Origin: Hoeflea_A sp040932035
GTDB taxonomy: Bacteria > Pseudomonadota > Alphaproteobacteria > Rhizobiales > Rhizobiaceae
Assembly: GCF_040932035.1 (NCBI RefSeq)
Contig: NZ_JBFRBB010000004.1
Span: 310,001 to 374,000, forward strand
Direction of reading: 5' to 3'
Length of the DNA: 64,000 nt
Shown here: in pieces, positions 17,506 to 26,059 of the stretch
Layout: each line of letters opens with the position of its first letter
Numbering within the stretch: position 1 is the stretch's first letter
Program-made: the position numbers and the translations under genes
Notes under the pieces: generated by a model
The model's input: only the letters and a program-made list of their open reading frames with translations
The model's database searches: none
Told to the model about the DNA's origin: nothing

Positions 17506-18436
17506 GAAAAGCACCGCAGATCGCGCGGCCGCGTTCGAATCCGAACGCGGCCGCTTGACCGGCCTGGCCTACCGGATGCTGGGAACTCTGGCCGACGCCG
17601 AGGATGTCATGCAGGACGCCTGGCTGCGCTGGGAAGGCGCTGCTCCCCACGAGGTAAAGAAACCGGGGGCCTATCTCTCGGCGATCGTTACCCGACTGTG
17701 CCTGGATCGGCTCAAGCAGGCTAGGCGCTATCGCGAGGTCTATGTCGGGCCGTGGTTGCCCGAACCCATCCTCGCGGATCCGGCCGCGGCAAGCGATACG
17801 GAAGAAATAATCGGCAGCGATATCACATTTGCGCTGATGCTGGCTCTCGAACGGCTGTCGCCGCTAGAGCGCGCCGCATTCATCCTCCACGATATCTTCG
17901 AAATGCCGTTTGGCGAAATCGCGCCCCTGCTTGAGCGAAGCGAACCGGCCTGCCGGCAGCTGGCCAAACGGGCGCGCGATCATGTGCGCAAGTCCCGCCC
18001 GCGTTTCACCGTGGCGCCCGAGGAAGCCGAGAAGGTCGCCGCCGCATTCTTCTCCGCCTCGAAGAGCGGCGATCTGGACAGGCTTGGCCGTTTGCTCGCG
18101 GAAAATACGGAACTTCATTCGGATGGCGGCGGTCGAAAAATCGCGGCGCTCAATGTCATCCATGGCGCACCGAAAGTGGCGCGTTTTTATGCCGGTATTG
18201 CCCGCAAACCTGCCTACAGACCGCCTCTATGGAGCCAGCAGATGCGCATCAACAACCTTCCGGCCAACATGACAATCAACGGTGACGGGACGCGTGAGGT
18301 CACCCTGGTGGAAGTTGTCGGCAACGCGGTGACCTCCGTCTACATCATCCGCAATCCCGACAAGCTCGAGCGTCTGTGGAAACAGGTGGGCGAGCCTGAT
18401 GATAAGGCAATGCCGCCCGGCACGGCGCTTAACTGA
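17495..18436 (+). CDS. ECF41-family RNA polymerase sigma factor with SnoaL-like C-terminal extension
   Basis: The 313-residue protein has sigma region 2 (LAYRMLGTLADAEDVMQDAWLRW), a linker holding the ECF41 signature WLPEP, sigma region 4 (ERLSPLERAAFILHDIF and MPFGEIAPLLERSEPACRQL), and a C-terminal SnoaL/NTF2-like extension. The extension carries the two diagnostic ECF41 motifs, DGGGR and NPDKL. In this group the extension replaces an anti-sigma factor and tunes activity in cis. The start at 17495 gives an 11-base overlap with the upstream gene. A textbook ECF41 promoter precedes the operon. Confidence 0.93.
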   Translation: MRPEKSTADRAAAFESERGRLTGLAYRMLGTLADAEDVMQDAWLRWEGAAPHEVKKPGAYLSAIVTRLCLDRLKQARRYREVYVGPWLPEPILADPAAASDTEEIIGSDITFALMLALERLSPLERAAFILHDIFEMPFGEIAPLLERSEPACRQLAKRARDHVRKSRPRFTVAPEEAEKVAAAFFSASKSGDLDRLGRLLAENTELHSDGGGRKIAALNVIHGAPKVARFYAGIARKPAYRPPLWSQQMRINNLPANMTINGDGTREVTLVEVVGNAVTSVYIIRNPDKLERLWKQVGEPDDKAMPPGTALN

Positions 18437-18463
18437 CGCGCTAAAGAAGTAGGACTTGGACTC

Positions 18464-18545
18464 TTAAACGCCCAGCTGTAGGTGGATGGCCACAAGCTTG
18501 ATAAACGCGAGGAGGTTTGCTGCCCGCTTGTCGTATCGACCGGCC
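18464..18545 (-). pseudogene. Relic of an IS5-like transposase C-terminus
   Basis: Read on the minus strand, the segment encodes YDKRAANLLAFIKLVAIHL followed within four residues by a stop, which closely resembles the end of IS5-family transposases (YDKRAANFLAF...). The frame is closed by a TAA a few codons upstream, and no inverted terminal repeat was found. Only the last two dozen codons survive. It marks an old insertion between the sigma factor gene and the methionine aminopeptidase gene. Confidence 0.65.
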
Positions 18546-18601
18546 GCTTAGAGCCCGCTTGTTCCGTATGGTGCGCTACGAACGAATGTCAGCTATTGCG
18601 T

Positions 18602-19447
18602 CTACGCGGCAAGTTCGATCCCCGGTGAGTGAAGACCGCCGGGAGACAGGGTGAAAATCTCAAACCCGTCCCCCGTCACACCGATCGAATGCTCAAACTG
18701 TGCCGACAGCGATCGATCTCGCGTGACCGCCGTCCATCCATCAGCCAACATCTTTACATCGGCACGGCCAAGATTGATCATCGGTTCTACGGTAAAGATC
18801 ATTCCTTCGCGCAGCTCGGGACCAGTGCCGTTCCTGCCGAAATTCAGGATATTCGGGGAGTCGTGAAAAACCTGCCCGATGCCATGTCCGCAGAAATCCC
18901 GAACAACCGAGCAGCGATGAGATTGCGCATAGGACTGGATGGCATGACCGATGTCGCCCAAACGCGCGCCGGGACGGACCGCGCGAATGCCCCGCATCAT
19001 CGCTTCATGCGCGACCTGCACAAGTCGCTCTGCGGCGCGTTTGGGCTTTCCGACTGTGTACATGCGGCTGGAGTCTCCGTACCAACCGTCAACAATGAGC
19101 GTTACATCTACATTCAGTATGTCGCCTTCGCGCAGCTTCTTCTCATTTGGAAATCCGTGGCAGACCACGTGATTGACTGACGTGCAGCAGGCGTATGAAT
19201 ACCCCTTATACCCAAGCGTCGCAGGTTTTGCGTCGTGGGCTGCGGCAAAATCCAGGACGTGAGCATTAATCTCTGAAAGAGGCATATCGGCTCGGATCAG
19301 TTCTGCAACACCGTCCAAACACGTCGCAGTCAAGCGGCCTGCTCGACGCATACCCTCAAAGGCATCTGGCCCGTAGAGCTTGATGCTTTCTGTCCTGCGC
19401 GCATCTTTTGCAGGGGGCGCAACTGGCACGGCGATATAGTTGTCCAT
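18602..19447 (-). CDS. map: Type I methionine aminopeptidase
   Basis: The 281-residue metalloprotease has all expected metal ligands: the substrate histidine of VVCHGFP, the aspartates of NVDVT and GDSSRM, the histidine of GHGIGQVFHD, and the glutamates of FTVEPMIN and QFEHSIGV. It removes the N-terminal Met from nascent proteins. Its N-terminal 25 residues extend beyond the E. coli enzyme. The gene is divergent from a ParD-like protein 117 bases away, a pairing seen in many proteobacteria, so this is probably an accessory copy in addition to the housekeeping one. Confidence 0.92.
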   Translation of the reverse strand: MDNYIAVPVAPPAKDARRTESIKLYGPDAFEGMRRAGRLTATCLDGVAELIRADMPLSEINAHVLDFAAAHDAKPATLGYKGYSYACCTSVNHVVCHGFPNEKKLREGDILNVDVTLIVDGWYGDSSRMYTVGKPKRAAERLVQVAHEAMMRGIRAVRPGARLGDIGHAIQSYAQSHRCSVVRDFCGHGIGQVFHDSPNILNFGRNGTGPELREGMIFTVEPMINLGRADVKMLADGWTAVTRDRSLSAQFEHSIGVTGDGFEIFTLSPGGLHSPGIELAA

Positions 19448-19564
19448 CTGGCGTCCTGTTCACGTATATCCTATCGCAGATGGCGATGCGTATCCTCCAA
19501 TCAAGCATTGCCACAGCATACGATTCGTATATGGTTTGTATATAGATTGACAGGAGATAAGTCG

Positions 19565-19771
19565 ATGGGCATCGTGAAAATCGCGGATGGATTGCATGTA
19601 GAAGTGCGTAAGGCCAGCACTGTGATGTGCCGGTCCATCAACGCGCAAGCGGAGTTCTGGATCAAAGTCGGTATGCTGGCCGAAGCGAACCCCACGCTGT
19701 CGTACAACGAAATTGTCGCGCAGCAACTCAAGGGCGCTGACATAGAGTTGCCAGCGATCGAAGCGGCCTGA
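19565..19771 (+). CDS. ParD-like family protein (antitoxin-like)
   Basis: The 68-residue protein begins MGIVKIADGLHVEVRKAS and continues SINAQAEFWIKVGMLAEANP, the ribbon-helix-helix-like pattern of the ParD-like family (PF11903). An AGGAG site precedes the ATG at 19565; an in-frame ATG at 19508 has none. No ParE-type toxin follows. The partner is instead the divergent methionine aminopeptidase gene. Function is not established, and it may simply be a small DNA-binding regulator. Confidence 0.8.
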   Translation: MGIVKIADGLHVEVRKASTVMCRSINAQAEFWIKVGMLAEANPTLSYNEIVAQQLKGADIELPAIEAA

Positions 19772-19778
19772 GTGCCCT

Positions 19779-19967
19779 ATGACACCAATTAAATCCCGTC
19801 GATCCGGTGTGGCTGGAACGCAAGAAAAGCTGCCCGCATTGTTCCCTTCTGAGGATGAGGCCATCTTGCGGGATGCCGGATTTGGGCGAACAGAGCTGTT
19901 CTATGCAGCACTCACATTCAAGGGCTGGATCACATATGCCTCTAACGCCACTGACCCCGACAGCTGA
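19779..19967 (+). pseudogene. C-terminal remnant of a class I SAM-dependent methyltransferase
   Basis: The 62 codons encode LPALFPSEDEAILRDAGF and LFYAALTFKGWITYA, which strongly resemble the final 40 residues of many class I methyltransferases (a DEALLREAGF...LFYAAF.F.GWVAYA pattern). The SAM-binding core is missing. The piece probably survives from a deletion or insertion at this site, like the IS relic 1.3 kb away. It could in principle be expressed as a short peptide, but nothing supports that. Confidence 0.55.
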
Positions 19968-20090
19968 CGTATCAAGGAGAAAAGGCAAAGTCCGTTATGT
20001 CCCGCGCTGGTGACATATCCGGCGGATGGGTCGACCGCGGAGATGCGCCGGAAGCGGACACCGGCTATCCGTCGATAATGAGTACAGATA

Positions 20091-21698
20091 CTAGTGCGCG
20101 CCGCCGAACCGGCCGATGCGCACACCGTAATGGACGGCGATGCCGTAGTCGGGGTCGTCATCGGAATCGACCATCAGCTGGCCGGCCCGCGACAGCAGCG
20201 TGTGGCAGTCGCGCGAAAGGTGCCGCAGCTCAAGGCGGGTTCCCTGCGGCTGATAGCGGGCGGCAAGCGCTTCGATTGCCTGCAGGGCCGACTGGTCGAC
20301 GACGCGCGAATCCATGAAATCGACAATGACCCGTTTTGGATCGGTCTTGGGATCGAACAGTTCCAGGAAGCCGGCGACGGAGCCGAAAAACAGCGGCCCT
20401 TCAATGCGGTATATCCTGGTATCCCCGTCATCCTCGGTCACGGCCCGAATACGGGTGGCGTTGTTCCAGGCATAGGCAAGCGCAGAGATGATGACGCCGG
20501 CAACAACAGCAATGGCAAGGTCGGTCATGACCGTAATGATGGTAACAAGCACGATCACCGCTGCATCCATGCGCGGCACGCGGGCGATGATGGTAAAGCT
20601 CTTCCAGGCAAATGTGCCGATCACCACCATGAACATGACGCCGATGAGCGCGGCGAGCGGGATTTGTTCGATCAGAGAGGACGCGAACAGAATAAAGCTC
20701 AGGAGCAGCAGGGCTGCCGTGACACCGGAAAGCCGCGTGCGGGCGCCCGATTCCACGTTGATCATCGACTGGCCGATCATGGCGCAACCGCCCATGCCGC
20801 CGAAAAAGCCGGTCACCACATTGGCGGTGCCCTGAGCCATGCATTCCTGCGACGCGCCGCCGCGCGTGCCGGTCTTTTCGCCGACGAGGTTGAAGGTCAA
20901 CAGGCTTTCAATCAGCCCGATGGCTGCGAAGATCAGCGCATAGGGAAAGATGATCTTGAGTGTTTCAAGCGTCATCGGAACCGCCGGAATTGCGAACTCC
21001 GGCAGGCTGCCGCTGATTGAGGCCATATCGCCGACGCGTGGCACCGGAATATCGAAGGCAATGACAAGGCCGGCAACGACCAGAATTGCTGCCAGCGGGG
21101 CCGGCACGATTTTTGTGACCTTCGGAACCACATAGATGACGGCCATGGTCAGTGCCACGAGGCCGAGCATGTAGAAGAGCGGAAGGCCGCCGATCCATTC
21201 CTTGGCGCCGTCCGTGCCCGTCACCTTGAACTGCTCGAACTGGGCAAGGAAGATGACGATGGCGAGACCGTTGACGAATCCGAGCATCACCGGGTGCGGC
21301 ACCAGGCGGATGAATTTGCCGAGCTGCAAAATGCCCGCCCCAATCTGGATGATGCCCATCAGGATGACGGCTGCAAACAGATACTGAACCCCGTGTGTTG
21401 CCATCAGCGACACCATGACGACGGCAAGCGCCCCCGTTGCCCCCGATATCATGCCGGGACGTCCGCCGAAGAGCGACGTAATCAGGCAGATGATAAAGGC
21501 CGCGTAGAGCCCGATCAGCGGATGGACACCGGCAACGAATGCAAAGGCAACGGCCTCGGGCACCAGCGCCAGGGCGACGGTCAGGCCGGAAAGGGTTTCG
21601 ATGCGAATGCGGTCCGGCGTCATCGCGACGCGCGTCTCATCGGACGGGCGCACAAGGGGCAGGGCCTGGCTAAGCGCTGCAAAGGCAGGTTTGAGCAA
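20091..21698 (-). CDS. SulP family inorganic anion transporter with STAS domain
   Basis: The 535-residue protein has 10-12 membrane helices starting with the SulP signature GLTVALALVPEAVAFAF, followed by GLYAAFIICLITSLFGGRPGMISGATGA. A cytoplasmic STAS domain fills roughly the last 120 residues (FMDSRVVDQSALQAIEAL). Members carry sulfate, bicarbonate or dicarboxylates. The first codon is a TTG with a weak ribosome site; an ATG at 21623 would start just before helix 1. The longer form matches the family better. The SulP-STAS type with a FFGGMGGCAMIGQS loop is often annotated as a sulfate or bicarbonate transporter, but the substrate is not settled here. Confidence 0.88.
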   Translation of the reverse strand: MLKPAFAALSQALPLVRPSDETRVAMTPDRIRIETLSGLTVALALVPEAVAFAFVAGVHPLIGLYAAFIICLITSLFGGRPGMISGATGALAVVMVSLMATHGVQYLFAAVILMGIIQIGAGILQLGKFIRLVPHPVMLGFVNGLAIVIFLAQFEQFKVTGTDGAKEWIGGLPLFYMLGLVALTMAVIYVVPKVTKIVPAPLAAILVVAGLVIAFDIPVPRVGDMASISGSLPEFAIPAVPMTLETLKIIFPYALIFAAIGLIESLLTFNLVGEKTGTRGGASQECMAQGTANVVTGFFGGMGGCAMIGQSMINVESGARTRLSGVTAALLLLSFILFASSLIEQIPLAALIGVMFMVVIGTFAWKSFTIIARVPRMDAAVIVLVTIITVMTDLAIAVVAGVIISALAYAWNNATRIRAVTEDDGDTRIYRIEGPLFFGSVAGFLELFDPKTDPKRVIVDFMDSRVVDQSALQAIEALAARYQPQGTRLELRHLSRDCHTLLSRAGQLMVDSDDDPDYGIAVHYGVRIGRFGGAH

Positions 21699-21901
21699 AG
21701 GATTTTATCCGTTTTTATGTGGTCGTTAGGAGAGTATCGCGCTGCTTATTGCATTGCACAACGAAAATAGCCAGCCCCAAACGCGTCATGCATGGCTGCC
21801 ATGCGCGACTTCTTCGCTTTTCGGCTTAAATCGATTCAACCGAAAACATTAATTCGATTTGCAGTTCACTCTTGCATTGAAGAATGCCTGCAAATTGGCT
21901 C

Positions 21902-21930
21902 TTGACTCCAAGTGTGATCACACATAACAC
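21902..21930 (+). promoter_or_regulatory. deoC promoter with operator palindrome GTGTGATCACAC
   Basis: A -35-like TTGACT (21902-21907) is followed after 17 bases by TAACAC (21925-21930). The perfect 12-base palindrome GTGTGATCACAC (21912-21923) fills the spacer, where a bound repressor would block RNA polymerase. The operon ends with a GntR-family regulator, whose subfamily binds short palindromes of this kind, so autoregulation is likely. Transcription would begin close to the first deoC ATG. Confidence 0.55.
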
Positions 21931-21937
21931 CACTTTC

Positions 21938-22948
21938 ATGTCTGAAATCATCCCCATGGGCGAAACCGGAACCCACGCCCCCGGTCTTCACGATAATGCC
22001 ATTGCCCGAAACACCGGCCATGCGCTCGAGCTCGACTGGATCAACGAAATCCAGGTCAACCGCTCCGCTGTAGAGCGCCGCTGTTCGACGCTTGCCGGCC
22101 GCCGTTCCGTCAAGAAGGACGCGCAGGCCGGCTGGCTGCTCAAGGCAATCACCTGCATTGACCTCACCACGCTTAACGGCGACGACACGGCGGCGCGCGT
22201 GCGCCGGCTCTGCGCCAAGGCCAAACAGCCGGTCCGCCCGGACCTTCTCGAGGCGCTTGGCGTTGCCGACCGTCAGATCACCACCGGTGCGGTCTGCGTT
22301 TATCACCGCTTCGTGCGGGACGCGGTCGAGGCGCTGGACGGCACGTTTATTCCGGTCGCCGCCGTTTCCACCGGGTTTCCGGCCGGCCTTTCGCCGCACG
22401 ACACCAAGCTGCGCGAAATCGAGGCTTCCGTTGCCGACGGCGCCAAAGAAATCGACATTGTCGTTACCCGCGAGCACGTGCTGACCGGCAACTGGCAGGC
22501 GCTCTATGATGAAATGAGCGATTTCCGCGAAGCCTGCGGCGAAGCCCACGTCAAGGCGATCCTGGCGACTGGCGATCTGCGCACTCTGCGCAACGTCGCC
22601 CGCGCATCAATGGTCTGCATGATGGCCGGTGCGGATTTCATCAAAACCTCGACCGGCAAGGAAACCGCCAATGCGACGCTTCCGGTCAGCCTCGTCATGC
22701 TGCGCATGATCCGCCAGTTTCATGAGCGCACCGGCAATGTCATCGGCTTCAAGCCGGCCGGCGGAATTTCGGTCGCCAAGGATGTGCTTGCCTATCAGGT
22801 GCTGATGAAGGAGGAACTGGGGCGGCGCTGGCTGGAACCGGATCTCCTGCGTTTCGGCGCATCCTCGCTGCTTTCCGACATCGAACGTCAGCTCGAGCAC
22901 CACATTACAGGCCGCTACTCGGCCAATAACCGCCATCCGATGGCTTAG
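21938..22948 (+). CDS. deoC: Deoxyribose-phosphate aldolase
   Basis: The 336-residue protein has the DeoC TIM-barrel motifs: the lysine of AHVKAILATGDLRT (residues about 205-218), the Schiff-base lysine in GADFIKTSTGKE, and VIGFKPAGGIS. The enzyme splits deoxyribose 5-phosphate into glyceraldehyde 3-phosphate and acetaldehyde. It is about 80 residues longer than the E. coli enzyme, mainly at the N-terminus, as in eukaryotic and many alphaproteobacterial forms. No clear ribosome site precedes the ATG at 21938; an ATG at 21956 is an alternative, or the mRNA may be leaderless. The next gene is an aldehyde dehydrogenase that could remove the acetaldehyde. Confidence 0.92.
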   Translation: MSEIIPMGETGTHAPGLHDNAIARNTGHALELDWINEIQVNRSAVERRCSTLAGRRSVKKDAQAGWLLKAITCIDLTTLNGDDTAARVRRLCAKAKQPVRPDLLEALGVADRQITTGAVCVYHRFVRDAVEALDGTFIPVAAVSTGFPAGLSPHDTKLREIEASVADGAKEIDIVVTREHVLTGNWQALYDEMSDFREACGEAHVKAILATGDLRTLRNVARASMVCMMAGADFIKTSTGKETANATLPVSLVMLRMIRQFHERTGNVIGFKPAGGISVAKDVLAYQVLMKEELGRRWLEPDLLRFGASSLLSDIERQLEHHITGRYSANNRHPMA

Positions 22949-22964
22949 AGCGAGGCAAGCGATC

Positions 22965-25349
22965 ATGTCTGTAGCAAACTATTTCGATTCCCTCGATTAC
23001 GGCCCGGCGCCGGAAGCCGACAACAATGTCCGCGACTGGCTCAAGAGCCACGATGCGTCCTTCGGCCATTTCATCGACGGTGCTTTCTGCCCGTCCACAG
23101 GCGGGAAATCCCTCTCGACCTTTGAGCCTGCGACCGGCAAGCCGCTTGCAAAAATTGCACAGGGAACGTCCGAGGATGTCGACGTCGCCGTCGCCGCCGC
23201 TGAAAAAGCGCAAGGTGCATGGGAAGCGCTCGGCGGCAAGGCGCGGGCGCGCCATCTTTATGCGCTCGCCCGCATGGTCCAGCGCCATGGCCGCCTTTTT
23301 GCGGTGCTTGAGGCGCTCGACAACGGCAAGCCGATCCGCGAAACCCGCGATCTCGACATTCCGCTGGTGGCACGGCATTTCTACCATCATGCCGGCTGGG
23401 CCGAGCTGCAGGATTCCGAGCTTGCCGATCACAAGCCGATCGGCGTCGTCGGCCAGATCATTCCGTGGAACTTTCCGCTGCTGATGCTGGCATGGAAGGT
23501 GGCTCCGGCGCTGGCGCTTGGCAACACGGTGGTCCTCAAACCCGCCGAGGCGACGCCGCTGACCGCGCTTCTTTTTGCCGAACTTGCAGCGCGCGCCGGT
23601 CTGCCGGCGGGCGTGCTCAACGTTGTGACCGGCGACGGCTCAACAGGTGCCGCCCTCGTCAAACATGACGGCGTCGGCAAGATCGCCTTTACCGGTTCGA
23701 CCGAAGTCGGCCGCATCATCCGGTCCGAGACCGCCGGCAGCGGCAAGTCGCTGACGCTGGAACTCGGCGGCAAGTCGCCCTTCATCGTTTTTGACGATGC
23801 GGATATGGAAAGCGCCATCGAGGGCGTTGTTGACGCCATCTGGTTCAACCAGGGCCAGGTCTGCTGCGCCGGTTCGCGCCTGCTTGTCCATGAAGGCATC
23901 CACGACCGCTTCATCACCCGGTTGAAGGAGCGTATGGACACTTTGCGCGTCGGCCATCCGCTGGATAAGGCGATCGATATGGGCGCCATCATCGAGCCGA
24001 GCCAGCTCGAACGCATCAAGAGCCTCGTCGGCAAGGGTGTGGAGGAGGGCGCACAGGCCTATTCGCCCGACATCGCCATGCCAAAGGACGGCAGCTTTTA
24101 TCCGCCGACACTCCTGACCGGCGTTGAGCCGGCCTCTACGGTCGCAACCGAAGAAATATTCGGACCCGTCATGGTGGCAATGTCCTTCCGCACGCCGGAC
24201 GAAGCGGTGGCGCTTGCCAACAACACCCGCTACGGGCTTGCCGCGAGCGTGTGGAGCGAGAACATGAACCTGGCACTCGATATCGCCCCGCAGTTGAAGG
24301 CCGGTGTCGTCTGGGTTAACGCAACGAACCTCTTCGATGCCGCGGTCGGTTTCGGCGGCTACCGCGAATCCGGTTACGGTCGCGAGGGCGGCATTGAAGG
24401 CGCTTACGAGTATTTAAAGCCCAGGGCCTGGGCCGCGCGCAAGCCGCGCAAGCCCGCGCCGCCCGTTCCGGTTGTCGAAGCCACTGACAGCTTTGCACCC
24501 ATGGCCGTGGACCGCACCGCCAAGCTCTATATCGGCGGCAAGCAGGTGCGCCCCGACGGCAATTATTCGCTGACGGTCATTTCGCCCAAAGGCAAGGTGA
24601 TCGGCGAGATGGGCGAGGGCAACCGCAAGGATATCCGCAACGCCGTTCAGGCGGCGCGCAAGGCATCCGGCTGGGCCACCGCGTCGACCCATCTGCGGGC
24701 GCAGATTCTTTATTATCTCGGCGAAAACCTTTCGGCGCGCACCGATGAATTCGTCGCCCGCCTGTCGGCCATGACCGGGGTGAAGAAGCAGGATGCGGAG
24801 CGCGAGGTCGAAGCCTCAATCGACCGGTTCTTTACCTATGCGGCCTGGGCCGACAAGTTCGACGGCGCCGTCCACAGCCCGCCGCTGCGCGGCGTGGCGC
24901 TTGCCATGAACGAACCCATCGGGGTGGCCGGTGTCATCTGTCCTGATGAGGCGCCGCTCTTGAGCTTTGTCAGCCTCGTCACGCCGCTGATGGCGATGGG
25001 CAATCGTGTCGTCGCCATACCGAGCGAGCGCTACGGTCTGATCGCAGCGGATTTCTATCAGGTGCTGGAGACATCGGATGTGCCGGGCGGCGTCCTCAAC
25101 ATCGTCACCGGATACACAAAGGAACTGGCCAAGACGCTTGCCGATCACGACGATGTCGACACCGTCTGGGCCTTTGGTGACCGGGAAGTCTCGGAAATGA
25201 CTGAGGCCCGTTCTGTTGGCAATATGAAGCGCACCTTCGTCGATAACGGCTTTGCCACCAACTGGTACGATCCGAAAGTCGCCGAAGGCAGGCACTTCCT
25301 GCGAAATGCCGTTCAGGTCAAGAATATCTGGATCCCCTATGGCGAATAG
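22965..25349 (+). CDS. Two-domain aldehyde dehydrogenase (ALDH16-like)
   Basis: The 794-residue protein joins two aldehyde dehydrogenase domains. The first (about 1-485) is complete, with IPWNFPLL, FTGSTEVG, LELGGKSPF and the catalytic cysteine in NQGQVCCAGSRL. The second (about 505-794) keeps the cofactor fold (GVAGVICPDEAPL, GGVLNIVTG) but lacks a recognisable LELGG and catalytic-cysteine segment, so it is probably structural. This layout is that of ALDH16, known from animals and some bacteria. It starts 16 bases after deoC, which suggests oxidation of acetaldehyde or another product of deoxyribose breakdown. Confidence 0.9.
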   Translation: MSVANYFDSLDYGPAPEADNNVRDWLKSHDASFGHFIDGAFCPSTGGKSLSTFEPATGKPLAKIAQGTSEDVDVAVAAAEKAQGAWEALGGKARARHLYALARMVQRHGRLFAVLEALDNGKPIRETRDLDIPLVARHFYHHAGWAELQDSELADHKPIGVVGQIIPWNFPLLMLAWKVAPALALGNTVVLKPAEATPLTALLFAELAARAGLPAGVLNVVTGDGSTGAALVKHDGVGKIAFTGSTEVGRIIRSETAGSGKSLTLELGGKSPFIVFDDADMESAIEGVVDAIWFNQGQVCCAGSRLLVHEGIHDRFITRLKERMDTLRVGHPLDKAIDMGAIIEPSQLERIKSLVGKGVEEGAQAYSPDIAMPKDGSFYPPTLLTGVEPASTVATEEIFGPVMVAMSFRTPDEAVALANNTRYGLAASVWSENMNLALDIAPQLKAGVVWVNATNLFDAAVGFGGYRESGYGREGGIEGAYEYLKPRAWAARKPRKPAPPVPVVEATDSFAPMAVDRTAKLYIGGKQVRPDGNYSLTVISPKGKVIGEMGEGNRKDIRNAVQAARKASGWATASTHLRAQILYYLGENLSARTDEFVARLSAMTGVKKQDAEREVEASIDRFFTYAAWADKFDGAVHSPPLRGVALAMNEPIGVAGVICPDEAPLLSFVSLVTPLMAMGNRVVAIPSERYGLIAADFYQVLETSDVPGGVLNIVTGYTKELAKTLADHDDVDTVWAFGDREVSEMTEARSVGNMKRTFVDNGFATNWYDPKVAEGRHFLRNAVQVKNIWIPYGE

Positions 25350-26052
25350 GATGGATTGGACGGCCGATACGGGCGGGCTTGAAACGGTCGCCCGGGCAAC
25401 CCTGCAGGAGCAGATCTACCAGCAGCTTCGAAACCGGATCATGTCCGGTTTCTTTAAGCCCGGGCAGGCGCTCAGCATGCGTTCCGTTGCCGAGGCCGTC
25501 GGCGTGTCGGTCATGCCGGTTCGTGATGCGCTGCGGCGATTGGAGGTGGAAAACGCCCTCGTTGTCGGCCACAACCGGGCTCTGGAAGTGCCGAAACTCG
25601 ACACCGACACGCTGATGGAAATCAGCGCCATGCGCGTGGCGCTGGAAGGTCTGGCGGTGGAACGGGCCATTCCGGCCATAGGCCCGGCTGATCTAAAGCT
25701 TCTGCGCAGCCACTGCGCCTCCATGAGCGACAGTATCGGCTCCGGTGACGTTGACGGTTACCTCGGTGCGAACTGGGCGTTTCACAGCCACATCTACCGC
25801 CGCGCCTCTGCCGATATTCTGATTTCGGTGATTGAAAGCCTGTGGTTGCGCATGGGTCCCTATTTCCGTCTCACCGCTGCGGACGACCGGCATCTGGACA
25901 ATGCCATGATTATCCATCATGACATTGTCGAGGCACTTGAAAAGGGGGATGCGGCTGCCGCCCGCGCTGGAATCGTTGCCGATATCGAGGCCGCAACGCG
26001 CGACCTGACGGATTGGCTGATGAAAAATGCCGGGCAGGATGCGGCGATTTGA
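25339..26052 (+). CDS. GntR family transcriptional regulator, FCD subfamily
   Basis: The 237-residue protein starts with a winged helix-turn-helix (LQEQIYQQLRNRIMSGFFKPGQ, then MRSVAEAVGVSVMPVRDALRRLE), followed by an all-helical FCD ligand domain with metal-ligand-type residues (Asp/His in WAFHSHIYR and HHDIVEAL). The start ATG at 25339 overlaps the end of the aldehyde dehydrogenase gene by 11 bases; an in-frame ATG at 25351 also exists. As the last gene of the deoC operon it probably represses it through the palindrome in the deoC promoter. Confidence 0.9.
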   Translation: MANRMDWTADTGGLETVARATLQEQIYQQLRNRIMSGFFKPGQALSMRSVAEAVGVSVMPVRDALRRLEVENALVVGHNRALEVPKLDTDTLMEISAMRVALEGLAVERAIPAIGPADLKLLRSHCASMSDSIGSGDVDGYLGANWAFHSHIYRRASADILISVIESLWLRMGPYFRLTAADDRHLDNAMIIHHDIVEALEKGDAAAARAGIVADIEAATRDLTDWLMKNAGQDAAI

Positions 26053-26059
26053 CTATCCG

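Noticed and set aside
21912..21923. TGTGATCACA read as a CRP/FNR site
   Set aside because: CRP sites have six bases between TGTGA and TCACA; here the halves touch, so a GntR-type operator is the better reading.
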